Positions 17,403-27,332 of a DNA stretch of 64,000 bases are shown here, one piece after another. The translations under genes and the position numbers were made by a program. Within the stretch, counting starts at the first letter, position 1, and the number at the start of each line of letters is the position of its first letter. Below the pieces are notes generated by a model. That model made no database searches and had not been told where the DNA came from. It worked only from the letters and a program-made list of their open reading frames with translations. Source of the stretch: Fulvivirga maritima. GTDB taxonomy: Bacteria; Bacteroidota; Bacteroidia; Cytophagales; Cyclobacteriaceae. The DNA is taken from contig NZ_CP089980.1 in the NCBI RefSeq assembly GCF_021389955.1, positions 1,921,501 through 1,985,500 of the forward strand, written 5' to 3'.

Positions 17403-18056
17403 TTAGTTATTATGTTCGCAAAAGGAGCCTTTGGCTACCCAAATGGTTTTAATTTCAGGGTCAATGATTCCGTTTTTCACGGAGGGGTCGTTCATAATTA
17501 CTTCTTTGGCTACTTCTCCTTTCATGATCATAGTGCCCCCATCACTATTATCAAACACTCCTTCAGAAATAACATTTCCAGTCTTTTCAATTTCTTTTAA
17601 ATATACATCATGTTGGCGAAAGAGTTGAGGAGCATCTCTCACATTAAATTTAGTGATGTATGTGTTATACCTTACAAAAGTATAGGTTTCATATTCCAGC
17701 GGGTTTTCTGCCATGCAGACTGAGCCTAGTCTTGGTGTCCAGGGGAGTATTTCTGTTTTATACCTTTGGGTGCTGATGGCAGGATCTGTGCTCATCCACT
17801 TTCTGGCGGTATCTACTGAGCTGGTGTTTAATATGAAAATGCCGCCTCCATTTTCAAAAGATCCGGCTACTCGTAGCTTATTTTCTTCGGAGAGCTTTTT
17901 AATATGCCTTTTGTGGCCTGACTGCAGGCTTTCTTTTTGAGATTTACTGAGATCGCTGTGATGGTGATTGCCACTTAAGAAAACAAACATGTATTTGCTT
18001 TGGCCGTGAGCCACTAAGCAGCTAAAGCTAATAATAACAGCAACTAAGAACTTCAT
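17403..18056 (-). CDS. Exported protein with two YCII-related domains
   Basis: 217 residues from ATG 18056 (six codons after an earlier possible start), chosen because it opens directly into a signal peptide KFLVAVIISFSCLVAHGQ. Two YCII-like ferredoxin-fold repeats follow: residues ~22-110 (KYMFVFLSGNHHH, MSTDPAISTQRYKTEILPW) and ~125-215 (TKFNVRDAPQLFRQHDVYL, MNDPSVKNGIIDPEIKTIW). YCII domains are small, mostly of unknown function. Export of a YCII protein is less common. Likely co-transcribed with the hydrolase downstream. Confidence 0.7.
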   Translation of the reverse strand: MKFLVAVIISFSCLVAHGQSKYMFVFLSGNHHHSDLSKSQKESLQSGHKRHIKKLSEENKLRVAGSFENGGGIFILNTSSVDTARKWMSTDPAISTQRYKTEILPWTPRLGSVCMAENPLEYETYTFVRYNTYITKFNVRDAPQLFRQHDVYLKEIEKTGNVISEGVFDNSDGGTMIMKGEVAKEVIMNDPSVKNGIIDPEIKTIWVAKGSFCEHNN

Positions 18057-18207
18057 AATGTGTGGAATTATCACCTCAATATAAGCGATTTTTGGCGCGA
18101 ATGTACTCTAAAAATCGAGCTTTTCAGAGAAAATAACAGCATATCAATCTAATAAGTTTAGAGGAATAGTATTTGTTAATTACCTATAGAATCAAAACAA
18201 AATTACC

Positions 18208-18396
18208 ATGATTAAGATTTTGGCACTTGTACTGACTATAGTAGGAATTATAGGGCTTATACTTGGTGTTCTTGGAATATTTGGAAGTAGTTTAATAGGT
18301 GTAAGCCCATGGGCACTGGCTATACTGGGTTTTATTTTCTTTTTTTCAGGTATTAGTATTCTGAAACGAAAAAGAGATACTGATGAAGTTATTTAA
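18208..18396 (+). CDS. Small two-helix membrane protein
   Basis: 62 residues: two hydrophobic Gly-rich helices (ALVLTIVGIIGLILGVLGIF and ALAILGFIFFFSGISIL) and a charged C-terminus KRKRDTDEV. It resembles the many short membrane proteins of Bacteroidetes with no known role. It overlaps the end of the convergent aminotransferase pseudogene by eight bases. Confidence 0.6.
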   Translation: MIKILALVLTIVGIIGLILGVLGIFGSSLIGVSPWALAILGFIFFFSGISILKRKRDTDEVI

Positions 18397-19534
18397 GCTG
18401 GAGTAAAATATCTACCAGCTTTTCAATGTCCTCAGCAGTATTATAAATGTGAGGCGAAACCCGGATAGAACTACCACGGAGTGACACACTAATTTGAGCT
18501 GATTTTAACTTTTGCATTAGTAAGTTGGTGTCTAAAGGTACCTTAGATTTTATTCCAAATAAATGAGCAGATCTTTCAGAGGCTTGATCTACATAAAAAT
18601 GGCTGCCTTCGAGCTTTGCTAAAGGCTTTTCTATTATGTTCGCACAGTGAGACTGAATATTTTCTGGCTTCCATTGGTTGAGTAATTTTAAGGCTTGTAG
18701 CATCATAGGCACAAGAATAAAATTACTATGCTCGCCAACATCATACCTAATAGCCTGGGGCTGGTAGCCTGATTTATAATTTACCAGGCCTGCAAAATCT
18801 TCGCTATTTTCACGGTTGATCCAGTTTTCTTCTATGGGTTCGCCATTATCAAAATATGAGCCGAAGTATGCAAGCCCAATGCTATAGGGGCCAAAAAGCC
18901 ACTTATAGCCCGCACAGATAAGTGCATCGGGCTGAATTTCTTGTATTCTGAAAGGCAAAGCTCCTACTGATTGTGTTCCATCAATTGTGAGCAGTGCTCC
19001 CACTTCTCGTGTTTTTTCTCTGATCTTTTTTAAGTCAAACAAATATCCATCAGCCCAATAAGCATGAGGTAGAGCTACGGCTTTAGTTTGGCTGTCAATA
19101 GCTTGGAGAATATTTTCATTCCAGCTATCATGAGATGAAGTAGGCCTCTTGATTATTTTCATTTCCGCATCATGCTGGTCTCAGGCCTTTTGCCAACTAT
19201 AATAGTTGCTCGGAAATTGCTCAGCAGCCATTACTATGTTATCTCCTTTTAAGAGCTTTATATTTTTAGCTACAGTAGCTAAGCCATAGCTGGCAGATGG
19301 AATTATGGCTATTCTTTTAGGTTCATCGGCTCTTATTAGTTTGGCAAACTCTTCCCTCAGTAAGTCTCCTTCTTCAAAAAAATCATCGGTCGTGATTATG
19401 CCAGGGTTTCTTTTCTTAATCATACCTTGCATGCCTGCTTCTTCCACAGATTTAACAAGGGGTGACATATAGGCACAGTTAAGATAAGTTTGCTCTTCCG
19501 GTATTTGAAATTCTTTAAGTGCCGATTCAAACAT
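18389..19534 (-). pseudogene. Class V aminotransferase / cysteine desulfurase-like, with an in-frame TGA
   Basis: Both halves are in one reading frame, separated only by a TGA at 19183-19181: ...NYYSWQKA-stop-DQHDAEMKIIKRP... . Read through, it gives a normal-length ~381-codon PLP enzyme, with the N-terminal NCAYMSPLV, ASYGLATVAKN, the Asp in LTIDGTQSVGALPF and the Schiff-base lysine in CAGYKWLFGPYSIG. By comparison with the paralogue at 43430-44566, the stop falls in a variable surface stretch before the next strand. TGA is used as a normal stop elsewhere in the window, and no SECIS-like element is evident, so nonsense mutation is the simplest reading. A restart at the ATG of MKIIKRP would give only the C-terminal part. 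Confidence 0.85.
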
Positions 19535-19539
19535 GTTTT

Positions 19540-20439
19540 TTAGAAAGTTAAATGTAGTGAGTCTCTTAGATATTCGTATTTATTGCTGTTTTTGCTCCAA
19601 TAGTCAATATGCAGCATACGATCAAAAGTGGCAGAAGTGCTTACTGTTTCACCTTTTAAATTTATAAACGTCTCTTCCCAGGAGTTTATTCTATGCGGAA
19701 ATTCTTTATTGAAATTAATAGATAAGGAGCGGTCTTTATATTTTATGCGATAGGAGAAAGTGCTATCAGTAGGTTCTAAAGTTGCTTCCACGGGCTGTGC
19801 TGATAGTGGCTGGTGTAGCAGTCTGGCATAAAATAAACCAGGAATCATTTCAAACTTACCGGTAGGTAAAGAGTGGTAATTAATTTTGATGCGATTCCAT
19901 ATTTCATCTTCCAGAATATATTTATCCAAATCAAAAACTTCATCGGCTTCTGATTCAAAATAAGAGTAAGTGTTAACCTGATATTGATTGTGTCTGAGGT
20001 TCATCTGGGTAAATACATGGCCACACCATTCCTGTCCTGACATGGTCACTTTTAAGGTTGAGCTGTCTTTGGCCAAATCAATAGGGCTAAACGCAGATAG
20101 CATGAGGGAGTATGGATAAATGCCAGTATTAAATTTTTTAATGAAATTGAGCTTCATTACGGAGACCTTATCATTGCCAGTCTTTTCAGGGTGATCCAGC
20201 TTTACTTGCTTATATCTGGAAAAGGGTTCTGTTACAAAAATTAAGGTCGCATTGCCTTTTCTTTCTTCTCCGTAGCGCGATTGATTGAGTTGATAAGTGG
20301 CTACTTCGGCTTTGCCAGAATACCAATACTCTTCAAATTCGGGTGTGATTTCAGAAAATTCAGAATCGTTTTCCTGTTTTTGGCAAGCGAATAATAGGGT
20401 AATTAGTGCTAAGGAAGTAATGTATTTTATAAAATTCAT
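19540..20439 (-). CDS. Conserved lipoprotein of a Bacteroidetes family often mislabelled as Maf
   Basis: 299 residues with a signal peptide and lipobox (ALITLLFAC). The body contains EYWYSGKAEVATYQLNQSRY and NFIKKFNTGIYPYSLM, which I recall as hallmarks of a family common in Bacteroidetes that is often annotated, without good reason, as septum formation inhibitor Maf. It lacks true Maf features. Function unknown; predicted envelope lipoprotein. The aminotransferase pseudogene follows five bases downstream on the same strand. Confidence 0.65.
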   Translation of the reverse strand: MNFIKYITSLALITLLFACQKQENDSEFSEITPEFEEYWYSGKAEVATYQLNQSRYGEERKGNATLIFVTEPFSRYKQVKLDHPEKTGNDKVSVMKLNFIKKFNTGIYPYSLMLSAFSPIDLAKDSSTLKVTMSGQEWCGHVFTQMNLRHNQYQVNTYSYFESEADEVFDLDKYILEDEIWNRIKINYHSLPTGKFEMIPGLFYARLLHQPLSAQPVEATLEPTDSTFSYRIKYKDRSLSINFNKEFPHRINSWEETFINLKGETVSTSATFDRMLHIDYWSKNSNKYEYLRDSLHLTF

Positions 20440-20585
20440 TAAATAATTAATAATTCAGCGTTGCTAATCAGAGTAGTTTGATACACTTTTGGAATACTGT
20501 TAATTTAGAAATTATTTTGTCTATTGAAGATAGATTATTTTGCTTACATCACAAATCTTTATATTTACCCAGGCAAACTGTACTT

Positions 20586-22118
20586 ATGACTCAACCAACC
20601 TCTGAAACCAACAAGACCACGTCAAAGCTAATTTACCTCGGTATTTTGGCAGTAATATTTGTAGTAGCTTATGCTTATACCTTCGATAGTAAGGTGGCCA
20701 TGCTGGGAGATAATGCTTCTTATTATATGCTTGGTAAAGCGCTCTCGCAGGGTGAGGGCTATGTTAGTATTTCTAGCAGTAGTCATAACCCTAACAACCA
20801 TTTCCCTCCCGGTTATCCTGCTATTATAAGTGTTATTATGCTTATAAGTAAAGATATTACATTCATAAAGGTTTTTAATGGTCTGTTGCTGATGGCAGGT
20901 TTATGGCTACTTTTTGAAGTGCTTTTGAAGATCACCGAAAATAAGGCCTTTAGTTTTACTGTTACGCTGTTATCAGTGCTCAATGCTCACTTGCTTTTCT
21001 ATGGCAGTATTATGATGTCAGAGGTGCCGTTTTTCTTTATGAGCATGCTCTCATTGTTCTTTTTTATTAAAGTAGATTTTGATAAATGGACCTTAAAGAG
21101 CCCTGCCTTAATAGGCTCGATTCTAACCATGATATTTGCCTACTATATTCGATCATTAGGTGTAGCTATTCTGGGTGGCTATGTTTTATTCTTCCTCTTT
21201 AAGAAAAATTGGAAATACGCTGCTACCTATTTTATAGGCTTTGTTATAGGCTTTTTGCCGTGGTTTCTAAGAGGCCAAAAGCTTGGAGGAAGTTCATATA
21301 TGAAACAACTTACTATGATTAATCCATATCAGCCAGCTTTAGGTCAGGCCGATTTTGGTGATTTTGTAGATAGATTCTTTAATAATTTCAGCAGATACAT
21401 CACTTGGGAGATACCCAGCGCTATTTTTCCTATAAAGGAGCCAGCCTATGGTGGTTCCGCCACAGGTGGAGAATGGTTTCTCGGTTTTGTGCTTTTAGGT
21501 TTAATGATATATGGCATTTGGTCTTTACCAAAATTCAGATGGCTTATTGCCGGTTATCTATTAGGTAACTTTGCTATTCTTATGATCTGGCCAGATGTGT
21601 GGATCGGCGTAAGGTTTATAGTGCCGCTCGCTCCGCTATTGTTATTTGTCTTGCTAAACGGAATTTATGAATTGGTTAAAAAGCTATATGGCTCACTTGG
21701 TAAGAAGGCGGTGCTTTCACCTCTTTATCTCTGTATATTGGTATTATTTGCCTTTTCTCCGGTAAACAAAATTCATGATCAGGCTAAGAAGGAGTACTCA
21801 CCAGCCTGGAAAAACTATTTTGCCATGGGTACCTGGCTCAAAAGAAATGTGAAAGAGAAAGTAACGGTAAGCTGTGGTAAGCCGGTGCTGTTTTATTTGT
21901 ATTCGGATACTTATACTTCAAGGTATAAATTTGCACAGGATCCGGAAGAGTTAATTAAAGATCTGGAAGAAAGGGAAGTAGATTATGTGGTGATTGATCA
22001 GGTGTATGGAAATACGTTTAGATATTTGCTGCCAGCGGTGAGAAAACACCCAGAGAGGTTTGAGCAAGTTCATCACCTTCAGTACCCAGACACCTATTTG
22101 TTAAAGTTTAAGCGCTAA
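20586..22118 (+). CDS. ArnT/PMT-like (GT39/GT83 type) integral membrane glycosyltransferase
   Basis: 510 residues from ATG 20586; the frame opens earlier (20478), but that extension is polar and lacks signal features. There are about ten to twelve membrane segments. The first extracytoplasmic loop has the acidic motif [18 protein letters not shown] followed by [10 protein letters not shown], the catalytic region of GT-C transferases such as ArnT. It probably transfers a sugar from a polyprenyl-phosphate donor on the outer face. The next gene is a DPM1-like GT2 enzyme overlapping by one base (TAATG), which could supply that lipid-linked donor: a coherent two-gene pathway. Confidence 0.8.
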   Translation: MTQPTSETNKTTSKLIYLGILAVIFVVAYAYTFDSKVAMLGDNASYYMLGKALSQGEGYVSISSSSHNPNNHFPPGYPAIISVIMLISKDITFIKVFNGLLLMAGLWLLFEVLLKITENKAFSFTVTLLSVLNAHLLFYGSIMMSEVPFFFMSMLSLFFFIKVDFDKWTLKSPALIGSILTMIFAYYIRSLGVAILGGYVLFFLFKKNWKYAATYFIGFVIGFLPWFLRGQKLGGSSYMKQLTMINPYQPALGQADFGDFVDRFFNNFSRYITWEIPSAIFPIKEPAYGGSATGGEWFLGFVLLGLMIYGIWSLPKFRWLIAGYLLGNFAILMIWPDVWIGVRFIVPLAPLLLFVLLNGIYELVKKLYGSLGKKAVLSPLYLCILVLFAFSPVNKIHDQAKKEYSPAWKNYFAMGTWLKRNVKEKVTVSCGKPVLFYLYSDTYTSRYKFAQDPEELIKDLEEREVDYVVIDQVYGNTFRYLLPAVRKHPERFEQVHHLQYPDTYLLKFKR

Positions 22119-22840
22119 TGAGTATAACTAAATTGTCAATAATTATACCTGTGTATAATGAGGCAAAGACCATAAATCAGATTCTTGATAAAGTAAGAAC
22201 CGTAGTTCTTATAGATAATATAGAAAAGGAAGTAGTAATTGTTAATGATGCTTCTACGGATAACAGTGAAGAGCTAATTCGTGAATATATAAATAACCAT
22301 CCGGACCTTCTGATAGAATACTATGCTCAGGAGAAAAATATGGGTAAGGGTGCGGCACTGCATAGAGGCATAAAAGAAGCTACAGGAGAGTTTTTGGTTA
22401 TTCAGGATGCTGACCTGGAGTATGACCCGGAAGAATATAATGATATGCTTAAGCCTATAGTGAACGGGGTGGCTGATGTAGTGTATGGAAGCCGCTTTTT
22501 GGGCGGTAATCCGCATCGCATACTGTTTTTCTGGCATTCCATAGGTAATAAATTTCTCACCTTCTTGTCCAACATGTTTACCAATCTAAATCTCACCGAT
22601 ATGGAGACATGTTATAAACTTTTTAATACATCACTTGTTCAAGGGTTAGTCCTTAAGGAAAAACGATTCGGCTTTGAGCCGGAAGTGACCGCAAAAATCT
22701 CCCGAGTGAAAGGTATACGTATATATGAAGTTGGCATTTCATACTACGGAAGAACCTACGCAGAAGGGAAGAAGATTAATTGGAGGGATGGATTAAAGGC
22801 AATATATTGTATTTTGAGATACAATTTATTTAGAGGTTAA
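22118..22840 (+). CDS. Glycosyltransferase family 2, dolichol-phosphate-mannose-synthase-like
   Basis: 240 residues, cytoplasmic GT-A fold with no membrane segment. Visible features are [29 protein letters not shown], the metal-binding [12 protein letters not shown] and VYGSRFLGG. Such enzymes load a sugar from a nucleotide donor onto polyprenyl phosphate. Its start overlaps the stop of the GT-C transferase gene, so the pair is translationally coupled and probably acts in lipid or protein glycosylation. The following ~220 bases hold a weak GC hairpin with a T-rich tail near 22960-22997, a possible terminator. Confidence 0.85.
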   Translation: MSITKLSIIIPVYNEAKTINQILDKVRTVVLIDNIEKEVVIVNDASTDNSEELIREYINNHPDLLIEYYAQEKNMGKGAALHRGIKEATGEFLVIQDADLEYDPEEYNDMLKPIVNGVADVVYGSRFLGGNPHRILFFWHSIGNKFLTFLSNMFTNLNLTDMETCYKLFNTSLVQGLVLKEKRFGFEPEVTAKISRVKGIRIYEVGISYYGRTYAEGKKINWRDGLKAIYCILRYNLFRG

Positions 22841-23062
22841 ATTACTTTTTGACCCGCCGCTGCCGTCATTTATCGAAATTTATTGAGGTCTGTCAGATTG
22901 ATAAGATAGAATAATACTTAATAGGAACTTTCTTGCTAGCTTGGTGGTGACTGTCCGGAATGGGGTGTGTGAGGCCGGCTGTTTTTTATTTTTTTTTACC
23001 ACTTGCAATGGTTCGTGTTTTAGTAATAAACTTTTTAAATTGCATTATAACAAGGCGGAAGA

Positions 23063-23350
23063 ATGATAAAGTCAAGCACTTTTAAAGGAATAGAATACGT
23101 TAGAGTTTCTAATCTTCCTCAGGAACAAAAAGAAGCCATCCAAAACTGGTTAAACCGGGATGTAATGATTAAGATATTAACTCCGGAAGGCCTCATGAGA
23201 GATTGTATTCTCTATAAAGATTATAAGTCCTGGTTTGAGAAAATATATACAAGCGCTACCCCAATAGATCCTAAAGAAACTAATTCTGAAGTTTCTAATA
23301 GGGCAGGTAAGGTAAGTGGGCTAGCCTGGACTAACTCCAAACACCTGTAG
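23063..23350 (+). CDS. Hypothetical protein, 95 residues
   Basis: No recognisable domain. The N-terminal part has amphipathic segments (LPQEQKEAIQNWLNRDVMI, DCILYKDYKSWFEKIY) and the last ~20 residues are polar. No signal peptide. The last 20 bases overlap the convergent glyoxalase gene. Acceptable coding character, but support is mostly its open frame and position after a terminator-like region. Confidence 0.5.
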   Translation: MIKSSTFKGIEYVRVSNLPQEQKEAIQNWLNRDVMIKILTPEGLMRDCILYKDYKSWFEKIYTSATPIDPKETNSEVSNRAGKVSGLAWTNSKHL

Positions 23351-23723
23351 GAACTACCTCTAATACATTATTTTCTGGGTCGTGGAAGTAAAATGATTCT
23401 TCCCCGCCCTTCCACACTATTGTATCTATAATAGTGATACCTAACTTTTGCACTTTATTTTTCACATTCTCATATTCAGCTTGGTTTACTTCAAAGGCAA
23501 AATGCTGATTGCCTTCAGCGTAATGTGCCGGAGGTGAAGTCTTTAGTTTGCTGTCTTCAGGGTTAAAACATAGTAAAACTGATGATCCCACTCTGAAGAA
23601 AATATGCTTCTCCTCTTCGTGGTGAATTATCTCTAAACCAAGGGTATGATGATAGAATTTTTTTGCCTTTTGTAAGTCCTTAATATACAGGCAGTTTTCC
23701 TTTATTTGTGTGAATTCTTTCAT
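23331..23723 (-). CDS. VOC (glyoxalase/bleomycin-resistance) superfamily protein
   Basis: 130 residues: two beta-alpha-beta-beta-beta modules of the VOC fold. First module: LYIKDLQKAKKFYHHTLGLE; second: HFAFEVNQAEYENVKNKVQK and YFHDPENNVLEVV, which includes the usual metal-ligand Glu near the end. Cytoplasmic. Function in this superfamily (isomerase, dioxygenase, drug binding) cannot be deduced. It is a lone gene, convergent with the 95-residue ORF. Confidence 0.8.
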   Translation of the reverse strand: MKEFTQIKENCLYIKDLQKAKKFYHHTLGLEIIHHEEEKHIFFRVGSSVLLCFNPEDSKLKTSPPAHYAEGNQHFAFEVNQAEYENVKNKVQKLGITIIDTIVWKGGEESFYFHDPENNVLEVVPTGVWS

Positions 23724-23866
23724 AGTGCTGGTAACAATAATGCTGTGATAGTATTAACATGTGTAACCTCTTTTGGTTAGATGTAGGAAAAGCTGTCAAT
23801 TTCATAGCTTATTGTTATTGTTTGTAGGCTATTGTTCTAACTTTGCAGCTCAATTAATGAAGCGTT

Positions 23867-25654
23867 TTGAATGTGAAACACGAGAGTCCTTTGGTGAAAT
23901 TTTTAGTATGGCGCATTAAACACGTCAGTAACAGAAATTTCGTTCTAATTTTGGCTGGTATCACTGGTCTCATTGCAGGCTTTGCCGCAGTTACCCTTAA
24001 GGAAGCAGTACATTTTATTCAGCATCAGCTCACGGGTAACTTTAATAAAGAATATGAAAATTATTTTTATATCGGTTTCCCATTAATTGGTATCCTGCTC
24101 ACCGTCATTCTTTCCCGATATATTATTAAAGAGAAGATAGGTCATGGTATCCCGCAGATTCTATATGACATTTCTAAAAACGGAAGTATAATCAAGCGAA
24201 GCAAGATGTTCTCCCGAATGATTACCAGTGCCATTACTGTAGGTTTTGGTGGATCTGTAGGTTTGGAAGGTCCTATTGTTACTACGGGCTCAGCTATTGG
24301 GTCTAATGTAGGTCGCTTTGTGCACATGAATGCCAAAAAGCGAACATTGCTTATTGGCTGTGGTGCTGCCGGAGCCATTTCTGCGATATTTAATTCTCCT
24401 GTAGCCGGGGTTATATTTAGTATGGAAGTAATACTTGCCGATGTGACCATAGGCATGTTTATACCTTTACTTATTGCTTCAGTTTCAGGTACACTGGTTT
24501 CTATTACGCTTCTTGGTGATGATGTTCTGTTTTCATTTAAGCTAGTGGATAGCTTTAAGGCATCGGACACTCCATATTATATTTTACTGGGAATGATTAG
24601 TGGTCTGGTATCAGTATACTTTACCCGAACTACCTATAAAGTAGAAAGCCTTATTAAAAAGGTAAAAAACTATGCTGGCCGTGGATTAGTAGGTGGTGTA
24701 CTTCTTGGTATTATCATTTTCTTCTTTCCGCCTATATATGGTGAAGGTTATAATACCATTAAGTCTTTACTGGCAGGTAATCAAATGAATATTCTGGACA
24801 CCAGTTTATTCTTCTCTGAGATTAGCAATATATGGATGGTGTTTATCTTTATGATCTGTGTGATACTCGTAAAGCCAATTGCATCAGCTTTAACTATAGG
24901 CTCAGGTGGTAGTGGCGGTATTTTCGCACCATCTTTATTTTTAGGAGGGGTTACTGGTTATCTTTTTGCCTCTGTGCTCAATGTAGTAACCTGGGGAAAT
25001 GTGAGTGTGAGTACCAGTAACTTTACCTTGGTGGGTATGTGTGGAGTAATGAGCGGAGTGCTACATGCTCCTCTTACAGCAATATTCCTGATAGCGGAAA
25101 TTACCAGTGGTTATGAGTTGTTTGTTCCGTTGATGCTGGTCTCTGCCATCTCCTTTAGTACCAGCTCATTTTTTGAAAAGCATTCTTTATATACCAAGCA
25201 CCTGATTGAAAGGGGAGATCTTATTCAGTATGATAAAGACAGGCAGGTATTGAGCTTAATAAATCTGAATAAAATCATTGAAAAGGACCTTCTTAAAATT
25301 CATCCTAATGCTACTTTAGGAGAGTTGGTTGATCTGGTGAGAATTTCTAAAAGAAATATATTTCCGGTAGTAAATGAGCATCAGGAACTGCTAGGTGTTG
25401 TAACGCTTGATGACATCAGAAATATCATGTTTGATTCTGAAAAGCAGAAGAACACTATAGTAAAAACCTATATGCATAGCCCTCCGGCCTATATTAGCTC
25501 TCATGAAAATATGCAATCCGTTATGAGTAAGTTTGAGCTGTCAGGTGCATGGAATCTTCCTGTGATAGATAATGGTAAATACGTAGGCTTTTTATCTAAG
25601 TCAAGGATATTTAACACCTATAGGAAGAAGCTTATTCATCATAATCAGGAGTAA
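23867..25654 (+). CDS. ClC-type chloride transporter with C-terminal CBS pair
   Basis: 595 residues. ClC core in residues ~25-450, with the selectivity and gating motifs GSVGLEGPIV (external gating Glu around residue 133) and GSGGSGGIFAPSLF (around residue 346). The helix-H segment reads PVAGVIFSMEVIL: the position equivalent to the internal proton glutamate (Glu203 of E. coli ClC) is Val, as in eukaryotic ClC channels. Two CBS domains occupy residues ~470-590 and may bind nucleotides. Start is TTG at 23867 or GTG at 23873. A -7-like TAACTTTG stands at 23838-23845. It could be a channel or a weakly coupled antiporter. Confidence 0.9.
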   Translation: MNVKHESPLVKFLVWRIKHVSNRNFVLILAGITGLIAGFAAVTLKEAVHFIQHQLTGNFNKEYENYFYIGFPLIGILLTVILSRYIIKEKIGHGIPQILYDISKNGSIIKRSKMFSRMITSAITVGFGGSVGLEGPIVTTGSAIGSNVGRFVHMNAKKRTLLIGCGAAGAISAIFNSPVAGVIFSMEVILADVTIGMFIPLLIASVSGTLVSITLLGDDVLFSFKLVDSFKASDTPYYILLGMISGLVSVYFTRTTYKVESLIKKVKNYAGRGLVGGVLLGIIIFFFPPIYGEGYNTIKSLLAGNQMNILDTSLFFSEISNIWMVFIFMICVILVKPIASALTIGSGGSGGIFAPSLFLGGVTGYLFASVLNVVTWGNVSVSTSNFTLVGMCGVMSGVLHAPLTAIFLIAEITSGYELFVPLMLVSAISFSTSSFFEKHSLYTKHLIERGDLIQYDKDRQVLSLINLNKIIEKDLLKIHPNATLGELVDLVRISKRNIFPVVNEHQELLGVVTLDDIRNIMFDSEKQKNTIVKTYMHSPPAYISSHENMQSVMSKFELSGAWNLPVIDNGKYVGFLSKSRIFNTYRKKLIHHNQE

Positions 25655-26221
25655 AGCTGCCAACAGAATTACCTTACATTTATTGTGGCAAGAAAAATAT
25701 ATTTTCTTTCTCAAAATAATGGTTGAAATCTTGGTTTATTTCCTTAGTTTCGCATCGCTTCGAAATACTGTGCGTAGTTGTCCACAAAGTGGATATTAAA
25801 TGATTGTCCCGTAACTATCTAATTGCCAGATGTTTATGTTAAGTCGCTTTGGCGATGTGGATAACTTCCTTAAAATGTGGAAAAGTTTTAATTGATTTTT
25901 AGGATTCTTTATTTTGTATAATTGCTGTCTTTGAAGAGGTCAATTAGATAATACTTTTTTCGGGAAATATTACACTATTTTATTCGGTGAAAATGCGTTG
26001 AGATAGAAGAAAAATCTTTTACTCGGGTAATCTCTATAGGCTCGCATGTGGTGGTTTTTTGGTATTATCTTTAAGTTATGGTCATTTTAACGCTATGTTA
26101 CTCACTATTTCGCATGAAGTATTCTAGGGTAAGGAGCTGAAAGTTGCAATTCTTAAAATAGTACAATTTATGATTTTTAAATATTTTACTTTTTCCCTCT
26201 AAATGATGTAAATTGTGCAGC
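25655..26221. other. 567-base gene-free AT-rich spacer with DnaA-box-like 9-mers
   Basis: No ORF or RNA gene found. DnaA-box-like 9-mers cluster in its first half: TTGTCCACA at 25778-25786 (plus), and TGTGGATAA at 25856-25864 and TGTGGAAAA at 25876-25884 (both minus). The middle one is a perfect consensus box. They are followed by ~330 AT-rich bases up to the redoxin gene. This could be an origin or a DnaA-titrating or regulatory site. The genes around it do not switch strand, which gives no support for an origin. Confidence 0.45.
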
Positions 26222-26695
26222 ATGAAGAAACTCGGATTTATTTTAGTTACTTTCCTGTATTCTGTCGGTCTGCAGGCGCAAGATGTTCCTGTAGTAAAGT
26301 ATGATCGACTGAGCTCAGTAATTGATCAATCAGGAGATGAGATACGGGTCATAAATTTTTGGGCTACCTGGTGTAAGCCTTGTGTAAAGGAATTACCTCT
26401 TTTTAAAAGTTTGTCAGAAGAAGATAAAGCGGAGGTGCACTTAGTGAGCCTGGATTATGCAGATAACCTTGATAAAGTAAATGAATTTGTAAGCGCCAAT
26501 AATTATGCAGATTTAAACGTTATACTTCTCGATGAGATAGATTATAACTCTTGGATAGATAAGGTGGACAATAGTTGGTCTGGAGCTATACCTGCTACGT
26601 TAATTATTAACCCGAAAAGTGGCAAAAGGCTTTTTGTGGAAGGTGAGATGAAAGACGGAGCCTTAGAGCGGTATATTAAGCAAGTGTCAAACTAA
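26222..26695 (+). CDS. TlpA-like thioredoxin-fold protein, exported
   Basis: 157 residues from ATG 26222, chosen over an upstream TTG because it opens into the signal peptide KKLGFILVTFLYSVGLQAQ. The thioredoxin active site WATWCKPCVKELP is at about residues 46-58, with cis-Pro segment GAIPATLIIN. It probably acts as a periplasmic thiol-disulfide reductase. It precedes a second redoxin by 11 bases; the two form an operon likely handling periplasmic redox or copper/heme-related thiols. Confidence 0.85.
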   Translation: MKKLGFILVTFLYSVGLQAQDVPVVKYDRLSSVIDQSGDEIRVINFWATWCKPCVKELPLFKSLSEEDKAEVHLVSLDYADNLDKVNEFVSANNYADLNVILLDEIDYNSWIDKVDNSWSGAIPATLIINPKSGKRLFVEGEMKDGALERYIKQVSN

Positions 26696-26706
26696 CCGTA
26701 ATAAAT

Positions 26707-27321
26707 ATGATGAAGACCAAATTAATGCTATTATTAAGCTTTCTGGCCTTTTTTGCCGGAAGGCCAATAGAAGAAAAGGGCTATGCTGTAGGTGATACAG
26801 TAAAGGACTTTAAGTTGAAAAGTGTTTCAGGTGAAATGATTTCGCTTGATGATTATAAAGATGAAAAAGGAATTATACTGGTTTTTGATTGCAATACTTG
26901 TCCTGTGTCTAAAGCCTATAATGAAAGGATAAAAGAATTGCATGCTAAGTTTGCTGATAAGGGATTTCCTGTATTGGCCGTTAACTCTAATGATCCCGGA
27001 AGGCAGCCTGGTGATAGCTTTGATGAAATGGTTAAATATGCTGAAGAGAAGGGATATCAGCACACTTATGTACAAGATCTGAAACAAGATGTAGCTAAAA
27101 GTTTTGGTGCCACCAATACACCCCATGTATTTGTGCTTAAGAGAACGGGCTCTGACTTTAAAGTGGCTTATATAGGGGCTATAGATAATAATTCTAGAGA
27201 TGCCAGTGCGGTTACTAAGACTTATGTAGAAGATGCAGTAAATGCATTGCTGAAAGGAGATACTCCTACACCTGATAAAACCAAGGCAATTGGGTGTACT
27301 ATTAAATGGAAAGAAGCTTAA
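26707..27321 (+). CDS. Peroxiredoxin/thioredoxin-like exported protein (redoxin family)
   Basis: 204 residues with a signal peptide (MLLLSFLAFFAG). AhpC/TSA-type fold: YAVGDTVKDFKLKSVSGEMI, then a CxxC in VFDCNTCPVSKAYNERI (residues ~60-76), GFPVLAVNSND and a cis-Pro segment NTPHVFVLKR. Similar proteins are annotated as thioredoxin family or alkyl hydroperoxide reductase-like. It probably uses the preceding TlpA-like protein as partner. A hairpin terminator follows 23 bases after the stop. Confidence 0.8.
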   Translation: MMKTKLMLLLSFLAFFAGRPIEEKGYAVGDTVKDFKLKSVSGEMISLDDYKDEKGIILVFDCNTCPVSKAYNERIKELHAKFADKGFPVLAVNSNDPGRQPGDSFDEMVKYAEEKGYQHTYVQDLKQDVAKSFGATNTPHVFVLKRTGSDFKVAYIGAIDNNSRDASAVTKTYVEDAVNALLKGDTPTPDKTKAIGCTIKWKEA

Positions 27322-27332
27322 ATAGTTAATTA

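Noticed and set aside
19181-19183. TGA as a selenocysteine codon or recoded sense codon
   Set aside because: TGA ends several intact genes here (for example hutG at 31125 and the sigma factor at 54960), no SECIS-like hairpin is evident after the codon, and class V aminotransferases are not known selenoproteins.
25655-26221. Confident oriC call
   Set aside because: The genes do not diverge around it, and GC skew cannot be measured here; kept only as a lead.
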